Positions 8,609-16,390 of a DNA stretch of 36,455 nt are shown here, in pieces; position 1 is the first letter of the stretch, and every line of letters starts with the position of its first letter. The position numbers were made by a program, and so were the translations under genes. Source of the DNA: Archaeoglobus sp. Lineage in GTDB: Archaea > Halobacteriota > Archaeoglobi > Archaeoglobales > Archaeoglobaceae. The stretch lies in contig QNXS01000035.1 of the NCBI GenBank assembly GCA_003978865.1, forward strand, positions 1 through 36,455. The letters run 5' to 3'. The notes under the pieces were generated by a model, which saw nothing but the letters and a program-made list of their open reading frames with translations, did not search any database and had not been told where the DNA came from.

Positions 8609-9544
8609 GTGTCAGAATACATTAGATGTTCTCACTGCAGAAGAAAAGCAATATACTATCAGAGGCATTCTGGCAGACATCTATGTAAGAAGCACTTTAT
8701 TTACGACTTTGAAAAAAGAGTTCGCTACGCTGTAAAGAAGTACAGAATGATAGAGAGTGGCGATAGAATAGCCATAGCTCTGAGCGGTGGCAAGGATAGT
8801 GTGGCTTTAACACACTTGCTTGCAAAACTATACGGAGAAAGGAAAGATTTAGAATTTTTCGCAGTAACTGTGGACGAGGGAATTGACGGTTACAGACCTC
8901 CCACAGTCAAAATAGCAAGGAAGATAACAAAAGAACTGGGAATCGAACATAGAGTTGTATCATTTAAAGAAAATTTTGGACTTAAACTTGATGAAATGGT
9001 AAAAATCGGTGATAAAAAGCCCTGTACCTACTGCGGTGTATTCAGAAAGTACTTGCTGAACAGAACTGCAAGAGAAATGGGTGCCAACAAACTTGCAACT
9101 GCTCATAACCTTGATGATGAAACACAAACAATCCTCCTGAACTTTCTGCAATCGGATATAGAGAGACTTGCAAGACTGATACCACAGAGAGTACAGAGAG
9201 GACTTGTGATGAGAATAAAGCCTTTCAGAGAAGTTTATGAGAAAGAAGTTCTTGTTTACTGCATAGTAAATTCTCTGCCAGTGGACATGAACGAATGCCC
9301 GTATAGCCATTTTCCAGTTAGAGCCATGGTAAGAGATTTCCTTTATGAATTTGAGAACGCATATCCCGGTAGAAAGTACTCCGTTATGAGAAGTTTTGAA
9401 GCGCTAATTCCCTGCTTGAAAGAAATGTTTCCCCAGATAGATCTGAACAGATGCGAGAGGTGCGGTGAGCCTACACCTTCAAAGGTTTGTCAGGCATGTA
9501 AACTTTTAGAGGAGCTTAGAACTGCTAAGGATTCCAGTTCTTAA
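8609..9544 (+). CDS. tRNA 2-thiolation enzyme, TtuA/TtcA family
   Basis: A protein of 311 aa from GTG 8609. It has the PP-loop ATP-pyrophosphatase motif ALSGGKDSVAL, the CTYC pair and a later catalytic Cys in MNECPYS, which together hold a [4Fe-4S] cluster in TtuA/TtcA enzymes. Zinc fingers lie at both ends (CSHC...C..H and CERCG...CQAC). TtuA makes 2-thiouridine at tRNA position 54, a heat-stabilising modification; Ncs6/NcsA relatives act at position 34, so the target position is inferred. The open frame runs back to TTG 8528, but that part would code for a hydrophobic leader unlike the family and overlaps the promoter. The gene overlaps the convergent glycosyltransferase by 20 nt. Confidence 0.85.
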   Translation: MSEYIRCSHCRRKAIYYQRHSGRHLCKKHFIYDFEKRVRYAVKKYRMIESGDRIAIALSGGKDSVALTHLLAKLYGERKDLEFFAVTVDEGIDGYRPPTVKIARKITKELGIEHRVVSFKENFGLKLDEMVKIGDKKPCTYCGVFRKYLLNRTAREMGANKLATAHNLDDETQTILLNFLQSDIERLARLIPQRVQRGLVMRIKPFREVYEKEVLVYCIVNSLPVDMNECPYSHFPVRAMVRDFLYEFENAYPGRKYSVMRSFEALIPCLKEMFPQIDLNRCERCGEPTPSKVCQACKLLEELRTAKDSSS

Positions 9545-10646
9545 TTTTGATGCTTTTCCCGGCAAGTTTTAACATTGAAACTCTGAGCAAAGCCACAAAA
9601 GAAAGTACCAGCCATGCTGGCGAATATACGAAGTAAAAAGCAGGTAAAAGCAGATAGCTGATCTTCCATTCGAGTTTCTTTGCTGCAAAAACTTCAACAA
9701 TAGCCCAAACAGTAAAAGTTACAATCCCAACAATTGCATTTTTTATCATTCTCTCCTGAAACAACAGAAAAAGCACTAAAAAAAGAACTTTTTGAGGTAA
9801 ACATAGTACAAGAGGTAATATGAGGTAAACTATCTTCGTCAAAACATCTCCAGTTACTATATTATTCAAAATGAATGCTACCACTGCCGGAAAAATTAAG
9901 TATAGAGCAGGCATCCACAGCACAGGTTTTTTTGCTAAATCTGTTAAAGAGTTTAGTATTGCCTGAGCTCCGCCAGTAGCCCATCTTTCTCTCTGAAGTA
10001 CCCATTCCCTAATAGTTTTTGGACAGGTAGTTTCAGCTTTTCCGGCAGTTCCAAACCTGTAACCCTTTAAACCAAGCCTTATACCAAGATCAGTGTCTTC
10101 ATTTATAACATTTCTAAATCCATCTAATGCATAAAATACCTCTTTTTTTATGGCAAAGGCAGCTCCGTTAAGTCCCAGACAGGAGTTCAACTTTTCCGAT
10201 ATTTTGGCAACTGCAAACATGTTCAGATAGTCTATATTTACAAGTTTTTCTAAAATACTGTTCCCACTGATCTCCTTCCTTATTTCAATAGCATCGTAGT
10301 TTTCTAATGCTTTAACAATATCATCAAGACTTGAAATGAGTTTTGTATCGGCATCAATAAATAAGAGGTATTTCCCCTCCGCAACTCTTGTGGCTTCGTT
10401 TAAAGCTCTCCACTTTCCTCTCCTCTTCCAACTTAGACATACCTTAAAAGAGTACTTTTTTAGCAAAAATTCAAGATGGGGTTTTGGTTCATCTGCAGCA
10501 ACTATAAATTCACTTTTTACCTTGCTCCTACTTAGCTTCAGGTAGTTCTCTTCTATGAATCCCGCATCCTTGTAAGCTGCAAATATCACAGATATCAGAG
10601 GTTTATTCATGTTCTTTTCATTACTGGCATTGCTGGATTTTTGCAC
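9525..10646 (-). CDS. Membrane family-2 glycosyltransferase
   Basis: A protein of 373 aa. The N-terminal GT-A domain shows SVIFAAYKD, the metal/sugar-nucleotide motif IDADT, the catalytic NEDTDLGIRL and the QRERWATGG motif of processive or lipid-linked GT2 enzymes. Four or so membrane segments follow (residues about 240-360). Such enzymes move a sugar from a nucleotide donor to a lipid or growing polysaccharide at the inner face of the membrane; the product is unknown. GTG 10646 lies about 24 nt from a TATA-like stretch at 10666-10674; an ATG at 10610, 12 codons on, is the alternative. It follows the DUF373 gene by 35 nt. Confidence 0.8.
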   Translation of the reverse strand: MQKSSNASNEKNMNKPLISVIFAAYKDAGFIEENYLKLSRSKVKSEFIVAADEPKPHLEFLLKKYSFKVCLSWKRRGKWRALNEATRVAEGKYLLFIDADTKLISSLDDIVKALENYDAIEIRKEISGNSILEKLVNIDYLNMFAVAKISEKLNSCLGLNGAAFAIKKEVFYALDGFRNVINEDTDLGIRLGLKGYRFGTAGKAETTCPKTIREWVLQRERWATGGAQAILNSLTDLAKKPVLWMPALYLIFPAVVAFILNNIVTGDVLTKIVYLILPLVLCLPQKVLFLVLFLLFQERMIKNAIVGIVTFTVWAIVEVFAAKKLEWKISYLLLPAFYFVYSPAWLVLSFVALLRVSMLKLAGKSIKIKNWNP

Positions 10647-10681
10647 GGGGAAACAGTGAGAAGGGTATAAAAAAAGTTTTG

Positions 10682-11758
10682 CTATTTTGTAGGAATACTC
10701 TTCATTACCATTAATGAAACTACTGCTATTAATACAGCACCTGCTATCGAGTATAACAGGTACTGTAGAGCTGAATACTTTAAGTTTAATTCAATACTTC
10801 CTGATAGTATAAATAGACTTGCTCCCCATAGTACGAGTCCAGTAGCTACGAGCATGAAAGGTACAACCATCTGCTTTTTTATAGGTTTTTTCTCAACCAA
10901 ATGGTCGATTATTTTTCCAAGAGCAGCAGCTATCGCTCCAGAGACAATCCACCACACAGATCCATATATGAAAGCGGTAACAAGTACTATAACTCCGGGA
11001 GCAATCTTTCCGTTGTATAAACTCCATACTAAGTCTACACCCTGAACAGAACCGATTAACACTAAAATTAAGGAAACAACGTAGGCAATAAAAGATATTC
11101 TCCCCTCAAGCAGAGCCTTTTTGAGCGTGGAAAAGTACTCCTCAACGGCATCTTCAAAACCATAAGCCTTTATTAATAAGTAAAACCCAACTGTAAGTAC
11201 TATTACTCCTGTTCCCCATTCAGGATAGTGTGCCAAGAGAAAAACCGAGTAAACTACAAAGATTATACCAAGTGGTGTCAGTGTCATTTTTGCTATCTTA
11301 GGATCGTCAAGCATTTTCTTGATCAGAAAGTATGTATTTTCTATTGTCCTGCTCTGTTTGACCACTATCCTGTTAACAGCATCTATCTTGAATCTACTTG
11401 ATATGAGGGGCATTATGTACTCATCCTCTCCTCCATCACTCACAACAACAACTTTCTCAGCTTTCAGATTTTTCTTCAACCAATCCAGTTGTTCCGCTAT
11501 CTTCGAGTCAGATACAACACCTACTCTCTCATCACCACAAACCGTAGCAACTTCAACATTCTCTCCAGCATTTTTTAATTCATCGTAAACTTTAACAGCA
11601 CCAAACATCGTGTTTACATCAGATTCCTCAGGATCGGCTAACGCCAGCTTCACAGCAGCTTCAACATTTGCTTGCCTACCTATAACGGGGGATTGTATGC
11701 CCGTTTTCCTACCAAGATCATCATCCCTATCAATAGCAATAACAAGTTTTTCGGGCAT
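10682..11758 (-). CDS. DUF373-family archaeal membrane protein
   Basis: A protein of 358 aa matching the archaeal DUF373 family: a soluble N-terminal domain of about 150 residues starting KLVIAIDRDDDLGRKTG and containing VVVVSDGGEDEYIMPLI, then six or so hydrophobic segments to the C-terminus. The Asp-rich N-terminal motifs suggest a metal or nucleotide site, but the family's function is unknown. The ATG at 11758 is about 27 nt from the palindromic TATA at 11782-11789, so the message is probably leaderless. The glycosyltransferase gene follows in the same direction. Confidence 0.85.
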   Translation of the reverse strand: MPEKLVIAIDRDDDLGRKTGIQSPVIGRQANVEAAVKLALADPEESDVNTMFGAVKVYDELKNAGENVEVATVCGDERVGVVSDSKIAEQLDWLKKNLKAEKVVVVSDGGEDEYIMPLISSRFKIDAVNRIVVKQSRTIENTYFLIKKMLDDPKIAKMTLTPLGIIFVVYSVFLLAHYPEWGTGVIVLTVGFYLLIKAYGFEDAVEEYFSTLKKALLEGRISFIAYVVSLILVLIGSVQGVDLVWSLYNGKIAPGVIVLVTAFIYGSVWWIVSGAIAAALGKIIDHLVEKKPIKKQMVVPFMLVATGLVLWGASLFILSGSIELNLKYSALQYLLYSIAGAVLIAVVSLMVMKSIPTK

Positions 11759-11781
11759 TCAAAAAACAATAGTTACCATGA

Positions 11782-11789
11782 TTATATAA
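11782..11789. promoter_or_regulatory. Palindromic TATA box shared by two divergent genes
   Basis: TTATATAA is a perfect palindrome in the middle of a 50-nt divergent spacer. Its centre is about 27 nt from the DUF373 start (11758, minus) and about 24 nt from the methyltransferase ATG (11809, plus). No second TATA is needed to explain both. Confidence 0.55.
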
Positions 11790-11808
11790 CACTTGTGAGG
11801 TGGTTGCA

Positions 11809-12750
11809 ATGAAAGACAGCGATATTAAAAATTCAAGAGAATTGTTCAAAAGGATAAATGCAGAATTCTACAAAAGATACTCAAGGATTGATGATAGCGA
11901 TGAATTCTGGGATTTTATGGCAAAACCGCTGAGACAGAGTATAAGAGTAAACACAATTAAAGGTGAAGTTAGAGAGGTACTCGATCTTCTAAAGGAAAAG
12001 TACGGAGAAAAATTCACCCAGATTCCCTGGTGTGAAGAAGGATTTTTCAGTGAAGCTAAAATCTCAGGTTCGTCAATAGAACATCAGCTCGGGCTTATAT
12101 TCTTTCAGGAAGCGTCATCCATGATACCCCCAACTGTTATGAATGTTAAAAGAAAGAGCAGAATACTCGATATTGCAGCTGCACCGGGAGCAAAAACTAC
12201 CCAGATAGCTCAATACGTTAATAATGATGCAATGATCGTTGCAAACGATGTAAAGTACTCAAGAATAAACGTACTGATATCCAACCTTCAGAGGTGCTCT
12301 GCAATAGCTCATGTAACAATGTGCGATGGTAGAAATTTTAGAAAATATCCGGAATGTTTTGATTACGTTCTACTTGATGCTCCATGCAGCAACACGGGAA
12401 TGGTAAGGAAGAATTACAAGTATGCAAAGATATGGAAGATTAACGAAGTTCTCTCTCTATCAAAGCTTCAGAAACAGCTCATACTTGCTGCATACGAAAC
12501 TTTAAAGAGTGGTGGAACTCTTGTTTATTCAACCTGCACAATAGAGCCATTAGAGAACGAAGAGGTTATTGATCATCTTCTATCAAACACCGATGCCAGA
12601 CTTGAAAAAGTCAGAGTTGCTAAGGGAGTTGAGCCCATAACAGAATTTGAAGGTAGAGTTTACTCCGATGAAGTTAGAAAGTGCCTTAGGATACACCCTC
12701 AGTGCAACGATACGGAAGGGTTTTTTGTTGCAAAGATTATAAAACCGTAG
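11809..12750 (+). CDS. NOL1/NOP2/Sun-family RNA cytosine-5 methyltransferase
   Basis: A protein of 313 aa. The SAM-binding Rossmann part shows LDIAAAPGAKTTQIA; the two catalytic cysteines are in DAPCSNTGM (motif IV) and STCTIEPLENEEVI (motif VI), as in RsmB/RsmF/NSUN enzymes that make 5-methylcytosine in rRNA or tRNA. The start at ATG 11809 is set by GGTG at 11799-11802, six bases upstream; an in-frame GTG at 11800 lies inside that site. The next gene begins 9 nt after the stop and encodes a PUA-like domain found fused to related enzymes elsewhere. The RNA target is not readable. Confidence 0.88.
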   Translation: MKDSDIKNSRELFKRINAEFYKRYSRIDDSDEFWDFMAKPLRQSIRVNTIKGEVREVLDLLKEKYGEKFTQIPWCEEGFFSEAKISGSSIEHQLGLIFFQEASSMIPPTVMNVKRKSRILDIAAAPGAKTTQIAQYVNNDAMIVANDVKYSRINVLISNLQRCSAIAHVTMCDGRNFRKYPECFDYVLLDAPCSNTGMVRKNYKYAKIWKINEVLSLSKLQKQLILAAYETLKSGGTLVYSTCTIEPLENEEVIDHLLSNTDARLEKVRVAKGVEPITEFEGRVYSDEVRKCLRIHPQCNDTEGFFVAKIIKP

Positions 12751-12759
12751 GGTGGTCGT

Positions 12760-13200
12760 TTGAAGGTTAAAAAAGATATAACAGACTTCGTTACAGAAAA
12801 GCTCAAAGAACAGTTCGGAATTGATGAACCGGAACTCAGATTTTATGAAGGAGGTAAGGGGAAAATTTATACATATAAATACAAATTGCCAGAATTTTTA
12901 AAAAAGTACCTTGTTCAATCCGGGATATACTTTGGAAGAATTGAGAAAGATGGCGTAAGGTTGAGTATAGATGGGAGTTCGCTTGTTGGCAAAAAAGCAG
13001 ATGCTTGCAGAGTTGAGTTGAACGACGTAGAAGCAATCAATTGGATGAGTGGAAGAGATATTAAAAAAGATTCAAAAACGAAGTGTTGCTACATATTACT
13101 TAAATGGAGAAGTTTCTTTGTTGGGTGTGGCAAATTATTCAGAGAGAATGAAGAATTAAAAATAAAAAACTTCGTACCGAAAAACAGAAGGGTTAGGTAA
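12760..13200 (+). CDS. Small PUA-like / RsmF C-terminal-like RNA-binding protein
   Basis: A protein of 146 aa starting at TTG 12760 behind GGTGGT (12751-12756). A first half with FVTEKLKEQFGIDEPELRFYEG and a second, strand-rich half with SGIYFGRIEKDGVRLS and CCYILLKWRSFFVGCGKL resemble the pre-PUA plus PUA-like domain found at the C-terminus of RsmF-type methyltransferases. It sits directly behind such a methyltransferase lacking that domain, so it may act as its separate RNA-binding subunit. The domain call is by resemblance only. Confidence 0.6.
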   Translation: MKVKKDITDFVTEKLKEQFGIDEPELRFYEGGKGKIYTYKYKLPEFLKKYLVQSGIYFGRIEKDGVRLSIDGSSLVGKKADACRVELNDVEAINWMSGRDIKKDSKTKCCYILLKWRSFFVGCGKLFRENEELKIKNFVPKNRRVR

Positions 13201-13230
13201 AGTATTATATATCTGCTACTCTTAGCTCTA

Positions 13231-13677
13231 ATGTATATGGGACTTGTTGCTGAAGTGTTTGGAGTCTACGCAGCCCCCGGTGTTTTTGGTATTTCCCCGG
13301 TTGTTGTTTTAAGGGCTGAGGACGGTAGAATCCTCCCGATATACATTGGAATATCTGAGGCAGTTGCAATTCATTCGGCATTAAAAAACGAAATACCACC
13401 CCGCCCCATGACCCACGACTTACTTGTAGAAATAATAAAAAGGTTGGGAGCAAAAGTTGAAAAAGTAATTATAGATGATCTTGTGGATAATACTTTCTAC
13501 GCTCGCTTAATCCTTAAAAGAAATGATAGCGAGATTGAAATAGATGCAAGACCGAGCGACAGTATAGCGCTTGCTGTCAGGCTTGGAATTCCAGTATATA
13601 TAGATGAAAAGGTGCTGAACGAAGCATATAAGGATGAGCTACCTGAAGATTTTGTGGATTTCGATCAGGTGATCTGA
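13231..13677 (+). CDS. Bifunctional nuclease-domain (DUF151) protein
   Basis: A protein of 148 aa. It contains the DUF151 features: SPVVVLRAEDGRILPIYIG, then EAVAIHSAL, PRPMTHDLL, and RPSDSIALAVRLGIPVY. In plants and Thermotoga this domain has been described as a DNase/RNase; the archaeal role is not established. A TATA element (TTATATAT at 13205-13212) is about 23-29 nt upstream of the two possible starts, ATG 13231 and ATG 13237, so translation is probably leaderless. The CBS-HPF gene follows after 21 nt with a very strong ribosome site. Confidence 0.85.
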   Translation: MYMGLVAEVFGVYAAPGVFGISPVVVLRAEDGRILPIYIGISEAVAIHSALKNEIPPRPMTHDLLVEIIKRLGAKVEKVIIDDLVDNTFYARLILKRNDSEIEIDARPSDSIALAVRLGIPVYIDEKVLNEAYKDELPEDFVDFDQVI

Positions 13678-13698
13678 TACTTAAAGGAGGTGAAAACA

Positions 13699-14853
13699 AT
13701 GGGAGATGAACTTAAATCTCTTGTAAGATACGACTACGAGGTTGTTGATTCTGAGGAGACGATCTCAAAAGTTATTCCGATGTTTGAGGAGGGGAAAAAA
13801 AGTGCCATACTCGTTAAAGAAGGGGAGGAGATAGTTGGGGTAATAAGGGATAGAGATCTCATGAGGGGCTGCGTTATGGTTAACCCCCATGAGACTAAAG
13901 TGAAAAAGTTTATGATAAAAACAGGTGTTTTGAGGTATGAAGAACTCACAATTGAAAAAGTTGCGAGAAGGTTTGTTGAGGATTCAACTCCTTTTGTGCT
14001 GGTTAAAGCTGATGGTAAGTATGGAGCTATATACATTAACGAGTTTCTAAATGTAGTAAAGAATGAATTTAAGAACGTAAAAGCAAGAGAGGTCATGAAT
14101 CCCGATGTTATAACTATAAATGAAAGAGATAGCGTGGCAAAAGCCCTTGCCACAATGAGAAACCATGGAATAGACAGACTCGTCGTTGTTGACGATAACC
14201 ACAAAGTTGTTGGAATAGTTACGGGTAAAGACATAATAGACAGAGTAATTTCTCCAAAGAAAGAGAGCAGGCTCGGTGGAGGAAGTGGAAAAGTTGAGAG
14301 ATCTCTGTCAATAATGGTGGAAAGTGTTATGAGTTACCCTGTAATTATGGCAGACAAGCTTGATTCCGTATCTAAAATTATTGACTTAATGGTTAAGAAC
14401 AACATTTCAAGTGTTGTAATAGCAAGAGATAGAATTCCCGAAGGAATAGTGATCAAAAAAGACTTACTTGAAACACTTATAAAAAGAAAGAGTCCAACAG
14501 AGTTTCAGGTTCAGCTAATAACGAAAGATCTATCGATGGATGATTTTGACAAAAAAGCTCTGATGGATGACTTAGAAAAGTTTATGAGGAAGTTCAGAAA
14601 CTTTATTGGAAATGCTGTTCTGTTTGTTTATATTAAAAGACACAAGGAGAACTTCAGAAGTTTACCCTTAGTACACGTTAGAATAAAACTCACAAGTGAT
14701 AAGGGCACTTTCTTTGTAACCGGTGAGAGCTGGGGTGTTGAATTCGCCCTCAATGCGACACTAAAGAAACTTGAGAGAGCGGTTCTCCAAGAGAAAGAAC
14801 TGTTGCTCGACAGAAGAATGGTTAAAAAATTCTACGAGGAGACAATACTATGA
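13699..14853 (+). CDS. Four-CBS-domain protein with C-terminal HPF-like domain
   Basis: A protein of 384 aa. Four CBS domains in tandem (about 1-60, 65-120, 125-180, 200-260; each ending like VVGIVTGKDIIDRVI) should bind adenine nucleotides. The last 110 residues, with VHVRIKLTSDKGTFFVTGES and a helix LNATLKKLERAVL, resemble the beta-alpha-beta-beta-beta-alpha fold of ribosome hibernation factors (HPF/S30AE). The combination suggests an energy-sensing ribosome-silencing factor; CBS proteins have been reported on idle archaeal ribosomes, which I recall but cannot check. The start ATG 13699 lies 6 nt after GGAGGTGA, the strongest ribosome site seen in the window; the in-frame GTG 13690 lies inside it. 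It is coupled by ATGA to the next gene. Confidence 0.75.
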   Translation: MGDELKSLVRYDYEVVDSEETISKVIPMFEEGKKSAILVKEGEEIVGVIRDRDLMRGCVMVNPHETKVKKFMIKTGVLRYEELTIEKVARRFVEDSTPFVLVKADGKYGAIYINEFLNVVKNEFKNVKAREVMNPDVITINERDSVAKALATMRNHGIDRLVVVDDNHKVVGIVTGKDIIDRVISPKKESRLGGGSGKVERSLSIMVESVMSYPVIMADKLDSVSKIIDLMVKNNISSVVIARDRIPEGIVIKKDLLETLIKRKSPTEFQVQLITKDLSMDDFDKKALMDDLEKFMRKFRNFIGNAVLFVYIKRHKENFRSLPLVHVRIKLTSDKGTFFVTGESWGVEFALNATLKKLERAVLQEKELLLDRRMVKKFYEETIL

Positions 14854-15245
14854 CAGAATATAAATTCAAACACAGTGTTGAAATAATTGATGTACCAGAA
14901 GAGTACACGTTTTCGGATTTTGCAAGAAACTTAGCTGCAATGGATGTCGATACTGTTTACTACTTTGATGGCAGACTGTACCATATAGACTATGAAGTTA
15001 CAGATGCTGTGGTGGAAAAGTGCCTTACAGTAGTGGAAGTTATAACTTCCGTGTCTTTTTGTAATGTTTCCGAGTATAGAAAATGGATTCTTTACCATGG
15101 AAACGATGATGAAGCTGAATATGTTTCAAAGATAAAAAAGATAAGAGGAGATACAGTAATAATCCACGTGCTAAAATCAGAGAACAGATTTATCAGAAAA
15201 GTTAATGAACTCATAAATTCTGGTAAATATAAATCATTTTGTTAG
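14850..15245 (+). CDS. Unidentified small protein coupled to the CBS-HPF gene
   Basis: A protein of 131 aa whose ATG overlaps the TGA of the CBS-HPF gene (ATGA), so the two are translationally coupled. It looks alpha/beta, with FSDFARNLAAMDVDTVYYF, an acidic middle (HGNDDEAEY), and a basic C-terminal end (ENRFIRKVNELINSGKYK). I do not recognise a family. The coupling suggests it works with, or controls, the CBS-HPF protein. A 16-bp perfect palindrome 12 nt after its stop may end the transcript. Confidence 0.65.
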   Translation: MTEYKFKHSVEIIDVPEEYTFSDFARNLAAMDVDTVYYFDGRLYHIDYEVTDAVVEKCLTVVEVITSVSFCNVSEYRKWILYHGNDDEAEYVSKIKKIRGDTVIIHVLKSENRFIRKVNELINSGKYKSFC

Positions 15246-15256
15246 TAACTATTTAG

Positions 15257-15272
15257 CTTAATTATAATTAAG
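15257..15272. repeat. Perfect 16-bp palindrome in an AT-rich spacer
   Basis: CTTAATTATAATTAAG equals its own reverse complement. It lies in the 145-nt AT-rich spacer between the coupled pair and the next small gene, followed by T/A-rich DNA. It could be an operator or a weak terminator; the spacer otherwise holds only the promoter of the next gene. Confidence 0.6.
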
Positions 15273-15390
15273 TTATTTATTTTAATTATAAAATTATTTC
15301 TATTCTATCAAACATTAAAGTGATGTTAGATAAATTCGCCGAAAACCTTATTAAGTAATAATGATAATGATGTATTAGAGGTGATAAATT

Positions 15391-15642
15391 GTGGAAAGAT
15401 ATATAATCGCCCAGACGCAGTTACCAGAGGATACAATCCAAAAATTGAAGGAAAAAACCGGTGAAAGCACAATTAAGGATGCCCTTGCAAAAGCCATAGA
15501 ACACTATCTCATGTGTGTTTACGTTGAACCTCCCAAGAAAGAAAAATACAAGAAAAGGAGAAGCGGCAGGCTACCAATATATCTAACTGAACTTGTGGAA
15601 CAGTACAAGGAGATGATCTCAGGAGAAATGATCAATGATTGA
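15391..15642 (+). CDS. Small basic archaeal protein (possible DUF5371 type)
   Basis: A protein of 83 aa starting at GTG 15391 behind GAGGTGAT. The N-terminus IIAQTQLPEDTIQKLKEKTGE is reminiscent of a small archaeal family of unknown function that I associate with DUF5371. A helix with AIEHYL and a basic linker (KKEKYKKRRSGR) follow. The strand-helix start and size resemble small DNA-binding proteins, but this is a guess. A TATA-like TTATTAAG lies at about 15349-15356. Confidence 0.6.
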   Translation: MERYIIAQTQLPEDTIQKLKEKTGESTIKDALAKAIEHYLMCVYVEPPKKEKYKKRRSGRLPIYLTELVEQYKEMISGEMIND

Positions 15643-15721
15643 GATTTGTTAACACAGAAACTATTGTTAGCATAAGGGAAATAAGAAAATAAAAATATAC
15701 CAGTAACCCCACGCAAATACT

Positions 15722-16342
15722 ATGAGTAACTCTGATATTTTATTAATTTCAGACCCGGGATATGAAGGATCATCTTTATTATTTAATCTTGCTTCGCGTT
15801 TATCCCCCAACATAGTCTGGATTGCATCTGAGCCACCTGCGATAATCAATGCAATAATTAGATCTTACAACTTCAAGGGTAAACTCTGCATAGCCACTCC
15901 AAAGCAGTGGAAAGGATATAACTTTGTCAATCTAATGAATCTAAACGAAGTAAGTATCGCTATATCTAAGGCTGGAGAGAACATGGACAGATTCATACTT
16001 TTAATATCTGTAATACCAGAATTGCTTTTAATACACGGTCTTGAAAAAACCTATCTTTTTATACTAAACACAATATGGAAAATACACAATCAGGGCGGAA
16101 GAACTCTTGCATTAATAACGAAGGGCGCTCAGAGCAGAAAAGACGAAATAATGATGTCTCGACCGTTTTCTATGGTTTTCAGGTTGAAAAAGGATCTAAT
16201 CGATGATACGTGGAAAAGATGGTTAATAGTAGAATCTCCCTGTGTTTCCAAGGAGGTGACACCAATAGATGTTGAAGACTACAAAGTCAGCATTCCAGAA
16301 TCCGTTATGGAGGCAATAGCCAGTATAAAGAAATTCAAATAG
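15722..16342 (+). CDS. RAD55/KaiC-like protein lacking ATP-binding residues
   Basis: A protein of 206 aa. Its layout follows RecA-fold RAD55/KaiC-like proteins: an N-terminal strand and loop DILLISDPGYEGSSLLFNLA in the place of Walker A, a central strand RFILLISVIPELLLIHG in the place of Walker B, and a later GGRTLALITKGAQ. The P-loop lysine is replaced (EGSS rather than GKS/T) and the Walker B aspartate is Ser, so ATP hydrolysis is unlikely. Such degenerate copies can act as regulators or scaffolds. ATG 15722 is about 27 nt after an AT-rich TATA (15690-15699), giving a leaderless message. PRPP synthetase follows with its own promoter. Confidence 0.55.
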   Translation: MSNSDILLISDPGYEGSSLLFNLASRLSPNIVWIASEPPAIINAIIRSYNFKGKLCIATPKQWKGYNFVNLMNLNEVSIAISKAGENMDRFILLISVIPELLLIHGLEKTYLFILNTIWKIHNQGGRTLALITKGAQSRKDEIMMSRPFSMVFRLKKDLIDDTWKRWLIVESPCVSKEVTPIDVEDYKVSIPESVMEAIASIKKFK

Positions 16343-16390
16343 ATAATAGATTTCAGAAATATTTAATACAGTTTTTCCAAACTCCAAGTT

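Noticed and set aside
15391..16342. Toxin-antitoxin pair from the small basic protein and the RAD55-like protein
   Set aside because: 79 nt gap with a separate promoter, and the second protein does not resemble any toxin.
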